Below are positions 50,375 to 59,092 of a stretch of DNA of 64,000 nucleotides, piece by piece. Source of the stretch: Sphingomonadaceae bacterium (GTDB taxonomy: Bacteria > Pseudomonadota > Alphaproteobacteria > Sphingomonadales > Sphingomonadaceae). Made by a program: the position numbers and the translations under genes. Under the pieces are notes generated by a model. It saw only the letters and a list, made by a program, of their open reading frames with translations, had not been told where the DNA came from and searched no databases. Where the stretch lies: assembly GCA_025359445.1 (NCBI GenBank), contig JANYGB010000034.1, forward strand, positions 1-64,000, read 5' to 3'. How positions within the stretch are numbered: the stretch's first letter is position 1; every line of letters begins with the position of its first letter.

Positions 50375-52750
50375 TCAGGCGCGCTTGCGGCCTGAATACG
50401 TCTGCGAAAGACGCATCTTGCGCGCGCGCGGCAAGCGCACCGGGGGCACGGCTTCGACCGGCAGCTGGAGGGCGCGCGGGTGGTATTCCTCGCTAGGCAG
50501 CGCTTTGCCGAACAGCCAGCCCTGCACCATGCGGCAACCTTGAGCTTTCAACTGGTCAAGTTGTTCGGGTTCTTCCACGCCTTCAGCCAGCGTGCACATC
50601 CCCAGCGCATTGGCGAGCCCGATCATCGAGGCGACGATTGCGCGCGATTCCTCGCGCGTCGAGAGGCTGGAAATGAAGCTGCGGTCGATCTTGATCTTAT
50701 CGAACGGGAAGCTCAGCAGATAGTTCAGCGAGGCATAGCCGGTGCCGAAATCATCCAGCGCGATCTTCAGGCCGAGCGCCTGCATCCGGCACAGGATGTC
50801 GATATTGGCTTCCGTATCGCCCAGCAGCACACCTTCGGCAATCTCGAATTCGACCCGGCCCGGATCAATCCCGCTGTCGCCCAGTGCATTAACGATGACG
50901 GGCAGCAGATTGGGGCTGGCGAACTGCACCGGCGACAGGTTGATCGCGATCACTTCCTGGCCTGGCCAGGTCGCGGCCTCGGCAAAGGCGGTGCGGATGA
51001 CCCATTCACCGATCGGCACGATCAGCCCGGTTTCCTCGGCAATTGGAATGAACGTGTCCGGCGCGACCAGCCCGCGGACCGGGTGCTGCCAGCGCAGCAG
51101 CGCCTCATAGCCGGTCTTCTTCTCGCTTGCGACGTCGACCAGCGGCTGGAGGAACATGCGCAGCTCGCCGCGTGACACTGCATGGCGCAAGTCGCGCGCC
51201 AGCGTGTGGCGTTCGTGCAGCCGCGCGTCCATGCCGGGCTCGAACATCTCCCAGTTACCACGCCCGCCGGTCTTGGCCGCGCCCAGCGCGATGTCGGCAT
51301 AGCTTTGCAGCTGGGCTTGCTGGTCGGTGTGGAACGGGGCGAGCGCGATCCCTAGGCTGATCGCGCACGGCAGTTCGGTGCCATCAGTCACCAACGGTTC
51401 GCTCAGCGTCAAGATCAGCAGTTCGGCCAGCCGCACCGCATGGTCGCAGGCATCGCCGCCGCTGACCGCAATCGCAAATTCGTCGCTCCCCAGCCGCGCC
51501 ACGACCGGCTGGCACCCGCCAAGGCCGCTGCTTGACACTACCGAGGTTAGCCGCGCCGCGAACAGCCGCAGGAACGCGTCACCCACCGGGTGCCCATGCA
51601 TATCGTTGATGCTTTTGAAATGATCGATATCGAGCAGCAGCAGCGCGATATGATCGCCGTCCTGGTGCGTGTTGAACAGGCCGCTCAGCGCCTGGTTGAA
51701 CTGGGTGCGGTTGGGCAGCCCGGTCAGCGCATCGAAATGCGCCATTTGCTGCGCGCGCTGTTCGGCCTGGCGCAGCTCGGTCACGTCGGAAATGACCCCG
51801 CGGTAGTGCACGCCGTCGTCCGAATGGCTCGGGCGGCCGCTGATCGACCACCAGCGCGGTTCAGCTTCGCCCAGGCCATCGAGCGCGACCACCAACGAGC
51901 GTAGCGGGCGTGCGCCGGATAGCGATGCATCAAGCTCGTCACAGCTGGCACCGGGCGCGAACAGCGTGGCCAGTTGGCGCCCGGCGAGTTGTTCGGCGGG
52001 TTCACCGGCAGCTTGCGCAAAACGGCGCGAAACATTGGTCAGCCGCAGCTGGTCATCGAGTTCGAACAACCAGTCGAAGCCGCTTTCCTCGTATTCGTTC
52101 AGCAGCAGCTTAACCGTACGCGCGGCGCTGTGGAGGTCGCGGTCGGACAGGATGCGGGTTACGAACATGTCGTGCGCGGTAAAGGCCATGCGGACCAGCA
52201 GGCCGCTGGCCATTGCCAGCACAGCGATGGTCGCCAATGCGGTCAGGCTGCCCAGCTGGGCCAGGCCGATGGCCAGCCCCAGCGCCTGCGCCGCCACATA
52301 GATTTTGGCCGCCTGCGGCAATGTACGCACGGTGTAGGCCGCCGAAGCGATCTGGCTGACCACGCAAACCGCCACCAGCAGTTGCACCCCCGCTGACATT
52401 TGCGGCAGCCACAGTGCGCAGAGGATCCCGAAGGTCAGCCCCAGCCACAACGAATTCCAATTGAACGCGGCCATGATCTTGACAGTTCGCCGCCGCCGGC
52501 GGCCACGCTCGATCCCTTCGGCGAGCCACAGGCGGTGCAGGCAGGCAGCAAAGATCGAGCTGGCGAACAGGGCAATATAGACTGCGGGAATCTGCCCGAT
52601 CAGCGCCATCACAACGACGCCCGCGTTGAGCAGCGTGCCCAGCACGATGGAACGCACCATGCGGATATGCGCAGAAATGAGCCGATTATCGACCCAATCG
52701 CGCAATTCTTCCGGGATGACGACGCGGAGCGCCGCCTGCTTGCTGACCAT
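50375..52750 (-). CDS. Membrane PAS-GGDEF-EAL protein (cyclic di-GMP turnover)
   Basis: A 791-aa protein with about five to six membrane segments (residues about 30-195), then a PAS domain (about 225-340, FDWLFELDDQLRLTNVS), a GGDEF domain (345-510) and an EAL domain (525-765). The GGDEF start DALTGLPNRTQF is normal, but the signature reads RLGSDEF, with serine for the second glycine, so cyclase activity may be weak. EAL motifs are intact: GYEALLRWQHP, ALDDFGTGYASLNYL, KIDRSFI and TLAEGVEE. It is more probably a cyclic di-GMP phosphodiesterase whose GGDEF part may have a regulatory role, controlling surface attachment and perhaps the pilus. Confidence 0.92.
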   Translation of the reverse strand: MVSKQAALRVVIPEELRDWVDNRLISAHIRMVRSIVLGTLLNAGVVVMALIGQIPAVYIALFASSIFAACLHRLWLAEGIERGRRRRRTVKIMAAFNWNSLWLGLTFGILCALWLPQMSAGVQLLVAVCVVSQIASAAYTVRTLPQAAKIYVAAQALGLAIGLAQLGSLTALATIAVLAMASGLLVRMAFTAHDMFVTRILSDRDLHSAARTVKLLLNEYEESGFDWLFELDDQLRLTNVSRRFAQAAGEPAEQLAGRQLATLFAPGASCDELDASLSGARPLRSLVVALDGLGEAEPRWWSISGRPSHSDDGVHYRGVISDVTELRQAEQRAQQMAHFDALTGLPNRTQFNQALSGLFNTHQDGDHIALLLLDIDHFKSINDMHGHPVGDAFLRLFAARLTSVVSSSGLGGCQPVVARLGSDEFAIAVSGGDACDHAVRLAELLILTLSEPLVTDGTELPCAISLGIALAPFHTDQQAQLQSYADIALGAAKTGGRGNWEMFEPGMDARLHERHTLARDLRHAVSRGELRMFLQPLVDVASEKKTGYEALLRWQHPVRGLVAPDTFIPIAEETGLIVPIGEWVIRTAFAEAATWPGQEVIAINLSPVQFASPNLLPVIVNALGDSGIDPGRVEFEIAEGVLLGDTEANIDILCRMQALGLKIALDDFGTGYASLNYLLSFPFDKIKIDRSFISSLSTREESRAIVASMIGLANALGMCTLAEGVEEPEQLDQLKAQGCRMVQGWLFGKALPSEEYHPRALQLPVEAVPPVRLPRARKMRLSQTYSGRKRA

Positions 52751-52909
52751 CGATGTGTTACCGGACCCTGTTTCCTAGTGAGCGGGGCTTAGCCTGCCCC
52801 CGTTAATTTTGTATGAGGTCGCGGGGGTTTTGTATGCGCTCGATCAGAGCCCGCGCTTTACCCTTGGGGCAGCATGGGCCTAGACATTGCGCCAACAGGA
52901 GATTCGCCC

Positions 52910-54325
52910 ATGCGTCCAGTATTCGTGCCCGTCATTCTTGCGCTGCTGGCTGGCGTTGACGCCCCCAACCTGGCCGCGCGCCCGGCCAGGCTGCCATCGC
53001 ATCCGGTCGCTGAGGCGCAGACGCTGGATCTGGCCAAGCAGCTGATCGCGATCCGGTCGGTGCAGGGCGAGGGCAATCGCACCGGCGATGCGCTGCAAGT
53101 GGTCAAAGGCGCGCTGGTTGCCGGCGGCTGGCGCGATAGCGACGTGACGATCACTCCGCTGGACGACACAGCCTACATGATCGCGGTCTGGCCGGGCACC
53201 GATGCCGCACTCAAGCCGCTGATAATTTCGGGGCATATGGACGTGGTCGAGGCCAAGCCGGCTGACTGGCAGCGCGATCCGTTCACCCCGGTGATCGAGG
53301 AGGGCTATATGTTCGGGCGCGGGGCGAGCGACATGAAATATAGCGCGGCGATGGCGGTATCATCGCTGATCGAGCTGCGCCGCGAAGGTTACAAACCCCG
53401 GCGCAGCATTGTCATCGCGTTGTCGGGGGACGAGGAAACCTCGATGAAGACCACCCGCGTGCTCGCCGGTAAGCTGAGTAATGCCGGGATGGTGCTCAAC
53501 ATCGATGGCGGCGGCGGCCTGCTTGATGAGAAGAACGGCAAAGCCCTGTATCTGGCGTGGGACGGGGCCGAAAAAACCTACGTCGATTACAAGCTGGAGG
53601 TGACCAACCCGGGCGGGCACAGTTCCGCCCCGCGCCCGGACAACGCGATCGTTCAGCTGGCTCAGGCGCTTGAAAAAGTCGGGGCCTATCGTTTCAAGCC
53701 CGAACAGAACCCGGTGACCAAAGCTTGGTTCGAAAAGGCCGCGCAGTTTGAGGGCAAGCCGGAATTGGCCGCAGCAATGCGGGCATATGCCGCCAACATC
53801 GACGACACTGCCGCAATCGCGACCCTGCGCGCCAGTCCGGCGCACGTCGGCAAAGTCAGCACCACCTGCGTGCCGACCATGCTCAGCGGCGGCCATGCCC
53901 AGAATGCGCTGCCGCAGCGCGCCACCGCCAACATCAACTGCCGGGTCTTCCCGGGTCACACCCGCGAAGAGGTACGCGCTGAACTTGAGCGCGCGATCGG
54001 GATGCCGATGGTCAAGGTCACCGATGTCTCGGGCGGGGACACCACCGAATCGCCCGCCTCGGCGATGCGCCCCGATTTTGAGGCGGCGCTCAATAAAGCG
54101 GTCAAGCTTAGCTATCCGGGGATCGCAATCATCCCCAGCCAGGCCTCGGGCGCATCGGATTCGATGTGGTTCCGCGCCAAGGGGATCGACAGCTACGGGA
54201 TGAGCCCGATCTTCATGAAGGATTCGGACGACTTTTCGCACGGCCTCAACGAACGTGTGCCGCTCAGTAACACCGCGCCGGGGATCGTCTATTTCCTCAG
54301 CATGCTGACCGACTTGTCGAAATAA
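52910..54325 (+). CDS. M20-family metallopeptidase (secreted)
   Basis: The ATG at 52910 has AGGAG eight bases upstream and a signal peptide (FVPVILALLAGVDAPNLAARP), giving 471 aa. M20 motifs are complete: IISGHMDVVEAKP and GRGASDMKYSAA with zinc ligands, LSGDEETSMK with the catalytic glutamate region, and NPGGHSSAPRPDNAIVQLAQAL for the dimerisation lid. The family removes N-terminal or acylated amino acids or dipeptides. The coding region overlaps the end of the convergent TetR gene by 29 bases. Confidence 0.93.
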   Translation: MRPVFVPVILALLAGVDAPNLAARPARLPSHPVAEAQTLDLAKQLIAIRSVQGEGNRTGDALQVVKGALVAGGWRDSDVTITPLDDTAYMIAVWPGTDAALKPLIISGHMDVVEAKPADWQRDPFTPVIEEGYMFGRGASDMKYSAAMAVSSLIELRREGYKPRRSIVIALSGDEETSMKTTRVLAGKLSNAGMVLNIDGGGGLLDEKNGKALYLAWDGAEKTYVDYKLEVTNPGGHSSAPRPDNAIVQLAQALEKVGAYRFKPEQNPVTKAWFEKAAQFEGKPELAAAMRAYAANIDDTAAIATLRASPAHVGKVSTTCVPTMLSGGHAQNALPQRATANINCRVFPGHTREEVRAELERAIGMPMVKVTDVSGGDTTESPASAMRPDFEAALNKAVKLSYPGIAIIPSQASGASDSMWFRAKGIDSYGMSPIFMKDSDDFSHGLNERVPLSNTAPGIVYFLSMLTDLSK

Positions 54326-54911
54326 GCGCATCGAGCTGGGCGCGGGCGATTGCGCTGGCTTCGGCCGCGCTGAACGCGCCAGGAGACAGGCTCAGCTCGA
54401 GCCACAGGCCGTCGACCAGCGCGGTGACGGCAATGGCAGTATGGCGCAGCGTGGCTGGCGCGATGCCGCAAGCGGCGAGCAGCGCTTCGAGCCGGGATCG
54501 GAACCGGGCGTATTGTTCGTCGTGCTGGCGGGCGATGGCGGGCTGGGCGCGGACCAGGCTCCAGAACGCGATCCAGGTGGCAAGCAGTTCTCCCGATGCG
54601 ACCGGCGGGGTAAAGCTGGCGGTGACGTAGGCATCGAGCTGCGCGCGCGGATCGGCTGCGGCAGTGGCCAAGGCCTGATTGAGCGCGGCGCCGACTTGCG
54701 CTTCGACGTGGGTGTAGCTGGCCGCCACCAAAGCATCGATCCCGGCAAAGTAGTGCCCCACCAGCCCGGACGAAACGCCTGCCTCAAGCGCAATCGCCCG
54801 TACCGAGGTTCCGGCCGCTCCGGAGCGCGCCAGGACCCGCGCGCAGGCCTCGATCAGGCTTTGTCGCCGGGCATCTGGTTCGGCGCGGGTGAAGGCTGGT
54901 GAGGAGCTCAC
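54297..54911 (-). CDS. TetR/AcrR-family transcriptional regulator (BetI-like)
   Basis: The GTG at 54911 with AGG nine bases upstream gives 204 aa; the track start at 55058 would pass through the palindrome. The N-terminal DNA-binding domain (RRQSLIEACARVLARSGAAGTSVRAIALEAGVSSGLVGHYF) is a standard TetR helix-turn-helix with the last helix SSGLVGHYFAG. The ligand domain has the BetI-like AIARQHDEQYARFRSRLEALL. It is divergent from the Rieske/PYROXD2 pair with a 24-bp palindrome between, so it most likely represses that pair and itself. Confidence 0.88.
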   Translation of the reverse strand: MSSSPAFTRAEPDARRQSLIEACARVLARSGAAGTSVRAIALEAGVSSGLVGHYFAGIDALVAASYTHVEAQVGAALNQALATAAADPRAQLDAYVTASFTPPVASGELLATWIAFWSLVRAQPAIARQHDEQYARFRSRLEALLAACGIAPATLRHTAIAVTALVDGLWLELSLSPGAFSAAEASAIARAQLDALISTSRSAC

Positions 54912-54927
54912 TTGCGGGAACCTAACA

Positions 54928-54951
54928 CTTGTTATACGATCGTCCAACAAG
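54928..54951. promoter_or_regulatory. 24-bp palindrome, probable TetR operator
   Basis: CTTGTT-AT-ACGATCGT-CC-AACAAG matches its own reverse complement at 20 of 24 positions and is centred in the short gap between the divergent TetR regulator and the Rieske gene. The location and size fit a TetR-family dimer site that controls both promoters. Confidence 0.65.
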
Positions 54952-54970
54952 CAATGCGGGATTCGGCACA

Positions 54971-56173
54971 GTGGCGACCAATGCGTTTCAGTACCGGGCA
55001 GAGATCGATGGCCCGTCGGCTGATCCCGACGCTGATTTTTCGTTGCCTGGCTGGACATACCGTGATCCTGAATTCTTCGCCGCCGAGATGGAGCGGGTGA
55101 TCCACCCGTCGTGGCAAATCGTTTGCCATATCAATGAGATCGCTCAGCCGGGCGACTATCGGACGCTCGACTATCTTGGTGAAAGCGTGATCGTTATTCG
55201 CGGGGTCGATGGCGAAGTGCGCGCCTTTACCAACGTCTGCCGCCACCGCGCGATGCGGCTGGTGCAGGGTCCGGGCGGCTGCGCGAAGAAGCTGGTCTGC
55301 CCGTATCACGCCTGGACTTATGAGGCCGACGGGCGGCTGAGCGGTGTGCCGCACAAAGCGGAATACCCCGCGCTCAACATGGCAACGAGTGGTCTAGCCC
55401 CGGTTGCGCTTGAGCAATGGCGCGGGTTTCTGTTCGTGCGGCTTGAAGATAGCGGCTTTCCCTCGGTGGCCGAAATGATGGCCCCGTTCGAGGCCGAGAT
55501 TGCGCCCTACAAGTTTGAAGCGATGCAGCCGATGGGTCCGGTCCGTCATCGCCCGCGCGCGGCCAACTGGAAGAACGTCGGCGATAATTATTCGGACAAT
55601 CTGCACATCCCGGTCGCGCACGATGGGCTGACGCGGCTGGTGGGCAAAAGCTACCGGATCGAAGCCCACGGCTGGGCCGACCGCCTGCTCGGCGATGTCA
55701 CCACCGGCGATAAGCATAACTTCTGGGAGCGATTTTATACCGCGCACCTGCCGCAGGTCGATCACTTGCCCGAGGTCGCGCAGGGGCGTTGGCTCTATTA
55801 CAAGCTGTGGCCCAATATGGCGTTCGATATCTACGCCGACCAGATCGATTTCATGCAGTGGATCCCAACTTCGCCGACCACCTGCGAGTTGCGCGAAGTG
55901 ACCTATTGCCTGCCCGATGAATTCACCCCTCCGGCTGAACGCCGCGCGATGAAGCTGGCGCGTTATGCCAACTGGCGGATCAACCGCGTGGTCAATGCCG
56001 AGGACACCTGGCTGATCGGGCAAGTCCAGCAAGGCATGGCCAGCCGCAGCTATACCGTGGGGCCGATTGCGACGAGCGAGGTCTGCCTGCGCAGTTTCGC
56101 GCGCAAGATTCGAACCCTGATTCCCGAGGCACGCCAACCTCACGCGCCCGCGCCGGGCTGGAGCAAAGCATGA
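54971..56173 (+). CDS. Rieske non-heme iron oxygenase, alpha subunit
   Basis: The GTG at 54971 gives 400 aa; the track start at 54929 lies in the palindrome. The Rieske cluster is C90-x-H92 and C110-x2-H113 in VCRHRAMRL and VCPYHAW. The mononuclear iron site starts with NWKNVGDNYSDNLHIPVAH, holding two histidine ligands and the bridging aspartate. The arrangement is that of ring-hydroxylating or quaternary-amine monooxygenases. No ferredoxin or reductase gene is near. The stop overlaps the start of the PYROXD2-like gene (ATGA), so the two are coupled. Substrate unknown. Confidence 0.9.
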   Translation: MATNAFQYRAEIDGPSADPDADFSLPGWTYRDPEFFAAEMERVIHPSWQIVCHINEIAQPGDYRTLDYLGESVIVIRGVDGEVRAFTNVCRHRAMRLVQGPGGCAKKLVCPYHAWTYEADGRLSGVPHKAEYPALNMATSGLAPVALEQWRGFLFVRLEDSGFPSVAEMMAPFEAEIAPYKFEAMQPMGPVRHRPRAANWKNVGDNYSDNLHIPVAHDGLTRLVGKSYRIEAHGWADRLLGDVTTGDKHNFWERFYTAHLPQVDHLPEVAQGRWLYYKLWPNMAFDIYADQIDFMQWIPTSPTTCELREVTYCLPDEFTPPAERRAMKLARYANWRINRVVNAEDTWLIGQVQQGMASRSYTVGPIATSEVCLRSFARKIRTLIPEARQPHAPAPGWSKA

Positions 56174-57768
56174 CCAAAACCTACGACGCATTGATCATCG
56201 GCGGCGGGCATAACGGCCTCGTTTGCGCGTTTTACCTCGCCAAGGCAGGGATGCGGGTGCGGGTGCTCGAACGGCGGCACATCGTCGGCGGCGCGGCGGT
56301 GACCGAGGAATTCCATCCCGGCTTCCGCAATTCGACCGCCAGCTATACGGTCAGCCTGCTGCGCCCGAAGGTCATCGCCGACATGCGGCTGCACGAATAC
56401 GGCTACCGGGTGATCGAGCGGACGATCTCAAACTTTTTTCCGTTCGCCGACGATTACATCAAGCTGGGCGGCGGGGCTGGCCGGACCGAGGCGGAGTTTG
56501 CGCGGTTTTCGGCAAAGGACGCCGCAGCTTACCCCAAATACGATGCTGCGCTGGAAAAGGTCGCCAATGTGCTGCGCGACCTCAGCCTCAAGATCCCGCC
56601 CAATGTGGGCGGCGGGGTGTCATCGATGCTCGCGGCGGCCAAGCAGGGCTGGCCGATGGCGCAGCGCGATATCGAGGTCCAGCGCGACCTGCTCGACATG
56701 TTCACCAAATCGGCGCGCAGCTTCCTCGATGGCTGGTTCGAGCATGACTATGTGCAGAGCGCCTTCGCCTTCGACGCGGTAGTCGGCAATTACGCCGGGG
56801 TTTCAACCCCCGGATCGGCCTATGTGCTGCTTCACCACGTGTTCGGTGAGGTCAACGGCAAGCTGGGCGCATGGGGCCACGCGGTTGGCGGGATGGGCGC
56901 GATCACCCAGGCGATGGCGCGGGCTTGCGAAGATGCCGGGGTCGAGATCAGCCTTGAGGCCCCAGTGTCGCAAGTGCTGGTCGATGGCGGCAAGGTGTCA
57001 GGGGTGCGGCTGGAAAGCGGCGAAGAGATCGCGGCGAGCATCGTCGCCTCAAACGCGGGCCCAGCTCTGCTGTACCCGCAGCTGATCGATCCGAGCGACC
57101 TCGATGACGATTTCAAACGCCGGATCAAGGGCTTCAAGACCTGCTCGGGCACTTTCCGGATGAATGTCGCGCTGTCCGAATTGCCCTCGTTCACGGTGCT
57201 CCCGGGCAAGGAACAGGCCGAGCATCACACCGCCGGGATCATCATCGCGCCGGGCATGGATTACATGGACCAGGCGTTTTACGATGCCGAGCAGCACGGC
57301 TGGTCAAAAAAGCCGATTGTCGAGATCAAGATCCCCTCGACCGTGGATGACAGCCTCGCCCCTCCCGGCCAGCACGTCGCCAGCCTGTTCTGCCAGCAGT
57401 TCGATCCCAAGGTCGATTGGGACACTCACCGCGAGGCTGTCGCCGATATGATTATCGACACGGTCAATGACCATGCTCCCAATTTCAAGGCCAGCGTGAT
57501 CGCCACCCAGATCCATTCACCGACCGATCTGGAGCGCAAGTTCGGACTGATCGGCGGCGATATCATGCACGGCAACATGGGGCTCGATCAGCTGTGGGCG
57601 GCGCGCCCGGTGCTAGGTCACGGCGATTATCGCGGGTCGATCAAAGGGCTCTACATGTGCGGCGCGGGCACGCATCCCGGCGGCGGCGTAACCGGCGCAC
57701 CGGGGCACAATGCGGCGGCGGCTATTCTGGCTGACCGGCCGTTGTTGCGGAAGATTTTGCGGAGCTGA
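56170..57768 (+). CDS. Phytoene-desaturase-like FAD oxidoreductase (PYROXD2 group)
   Basis: A 532-aa flavoprotein. DALIIGGGHNGLVCAFYLAKAGMRVRVLERRHIVGGAAVTEEF is the FAD-binding start with the GxGHNGL form seen in PYROXD2 and carotenoid desaturase relatives. GAWGHAVGGMGAITQAMARACEDAG and the C-terminal CGAGTHPGGGVTGAPGHNAAAAIL complete the fold. It probably oxidises a hydrophobic or cyclic substrate together with the Rieske enzyme whose stop it overlaps. It is not a pigment gene in this setting. Its 3' end overlaps the convergent permease gene by 47 bases. Confidence 0.88.
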   Translation: MTKTYDALIIGGGHNGLVCAFYLAKAGMRVRVLERRHIVGGAAVTEEFHPGFRNSTASYTVSLLRPKVIADMRLHEYGYRVIERTISNFFPFADDYIKLGGGAGRTEAEFARFSAKDAAAYPKYDAALEKVANVLRDLSLKIPPNVGGGVSSMLAAAKQGWPMAQRDIEVQRDLLDMFTKSARSFLDGWFEHDYVQSAFAFDAVVGNYAGVSTPGSAYVLLHHVFGEVNGKLGAWGHAVGGMGAITQAMARACEDAGVEISLEAPVSQVLVDGGKVSGVRLESGEEIAASIVASNAGPALLYPQLIDPSDLDDDFKRRIKGFKTCSGTFRMNVALSELPSFTVLPGKEQAEHHTAGIIIAPGMDYMDQAFYDAEQHGWSKKPIVEIKIPSTVDDSLAPPGQHVASLFCQQFDPKVDWDTHREAVADMIIDTVNDHAPNFKASVIATQIHSPTDLERKFGLIGGDIMHGNMGLDQLWAARPVLGHGDYRGSIKGLYMCGAGTHPGGGVTGAPGHNAAAAILADRPLLRKILRS

Positions 57769-59026
57769 CGAACGGATAGAGCGCCAGCCCGGCTGCAATC
57801 AGTCCGCCGCCGTACAGCATTGCCTCAAGCCCCAGCCCCCACTCGGCCCACAGCGTGAACAGCGCCGCAACCAGCGCGGCCAGCACCGGCTTTGCGCCGT
57901 GCAGCAACTTGAGCGCGGCCAGCGCGCTGAGCAGATAGGCCACCAATCCGGCGGCAATGCTGACCGAACCGATGAATTCGAACAACTTGCCCATGCCCTT
58001 TTGCGCGTTGAGCAGCGCCATGGCCGAGAGCAGCAAGCTCGACACGATATGGCCGCGCAATGGAAGGCCGCGGGAGGTTTCCTTGGCAAACCAGGCCGGG
58101 AACACCCCGCCGCGCGCCATTGCCCAGGGCATTTCGCCTTGCACCAGGATCCATCCGTTAAGCGCTCCGAAGGCGCTGATCGCGGCAAACAGTGCAACGA
58201 CTTGCGCGATCCCGCTTCCGAACGTCTTGCCCAGAAACGCCGCCACCGGGGCGGGGGATGCCGCCGCTTCGCCAACCGGCATGTAGAACGCAAAGGCCAA
58301 CGAAATGCCAAGGTAAATGAGGCCGGTGAACGCGACCCCGATCATCGTCGCGCGGGGCACGTTGCGCGCCGGGTCCTGAACTTTGTCCGCCGGAACAGTC
58401 GCCGATTCGAGCCCGAGAAAGCCCCAGAAGGTAAGACCAGCGGCAGCTGCAATGTTGCCCGAAGTCAGCGGAACGCCAGGATCGGGTGCATGCGGCGCGC
58501 CGCTCAGCGCGAACCACAATGCCAGCAGGATCAGGCCCAGCAGCGGGATGATCTTCAGAATTGTGGTAACGGCTTGAACCCGTCCCGCCGCACGAACTCC
58601 AATGAGGTTGACGAGTGTGAGTAGCCAAACGAACCCGACCGCCAGCACTGCGGGCAGCCCCGCCACCGTTGCAATAACCGGAAATATCAGGCTGAGGTTG
58701 CTGACCACCGCAATCGCAATCGCGCCGTTCCCGACCCAGGTCATCACCCAATAGGACCATGCAGCGACATAACCGGCGAGCGGCCCGAACGCGGCATCGG
58801 CATAAGCATAAGGACCGCCAGCACGCGGTATTTTGGCGCTGAGCCCGGCAAAGATCACCGCCAGGCACAGCGCGCCGCCCAGCGTGATGATCCACCCGAT
58901 CGCCTGATTCCAGCCCAGCGGCGCAAGCGTTGCGGGCAGCAGGTAAATGCCCGATCCGATCATGTTGCCGATCACCAACGCGAGCAAGGCCCAGAAACCC
59001 AGCGCGCGTTTGCTCGTGGTGGTCAT
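57722..59026 (-). CDS. APC-superfamily amino-acid permease
   Basis: A 434-aa protein with 12 membrane segments. GFWALLALVIGNMIGSGIYLLPATLAPLG is the first segment with its conserved G-S-G-I motif; GPYAYADAAFGPLAGYVAAWSYW and GFLGLESATVPADKVQDPARNVPRAT are the later signatures. The pattern is closest to the arginine/agmatine or cationic antiporter branch, without clear proof of substrate. It is divergent from the TPR-sulfotransferase gene with 66 bases between. Confidence 0.9.
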   Translation of the reverse strand: MTTTSKRALGFWALLALVIGNMIGSGIYLLPATLAPLGWNQAIGWIITLGGALCLAVIFAGLSAKIPRAGGPYAYADAAFGPLAGYVAAWSYWVMTWVGNGAIAIAVVSNLSLIFPVIATVAGLPAVLAVGFVWLLTLVNLIGVRAAGRVQAVTTILKIIPLLGLILLALWFALSGAPHAPDPGVPLTSGNIAAAAGLTFWGFLGLESATVPADKVQDPARNVPRATMIGVAFTGLIYLGISLAFAFYMPVGEAAASPAPVAAFLGKTFGSGIAQVVALFAAISAFGALNGWILVQGEMPWAMARGGVFPAWFAKETSRGLPLRGHIVSSLLLSAMALLNAQKGMGKLFEFIGSVSIAAGLVAYLLSALAALKLLHGAKPVLAALVAALFTLWAEWGLGLEAMLYGGGLIAAGLALYPFVSSAKSSATTAGQPE

Positions 59027-59092
59027 ATGTTATCCCCTTTGCCGGGCAGACTATCGCTTGAACTCGGCGCGTCACCATGTTTCTGAAGCACA

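Noticed and set aside
52785-52812. GGGGC-N-GCCCC hairpin before TTAATTTT near 52790
   Set aside because: It resembles a terminator on the + strand, but no + strand gene ends there; it lies in a divergent promoter gap.
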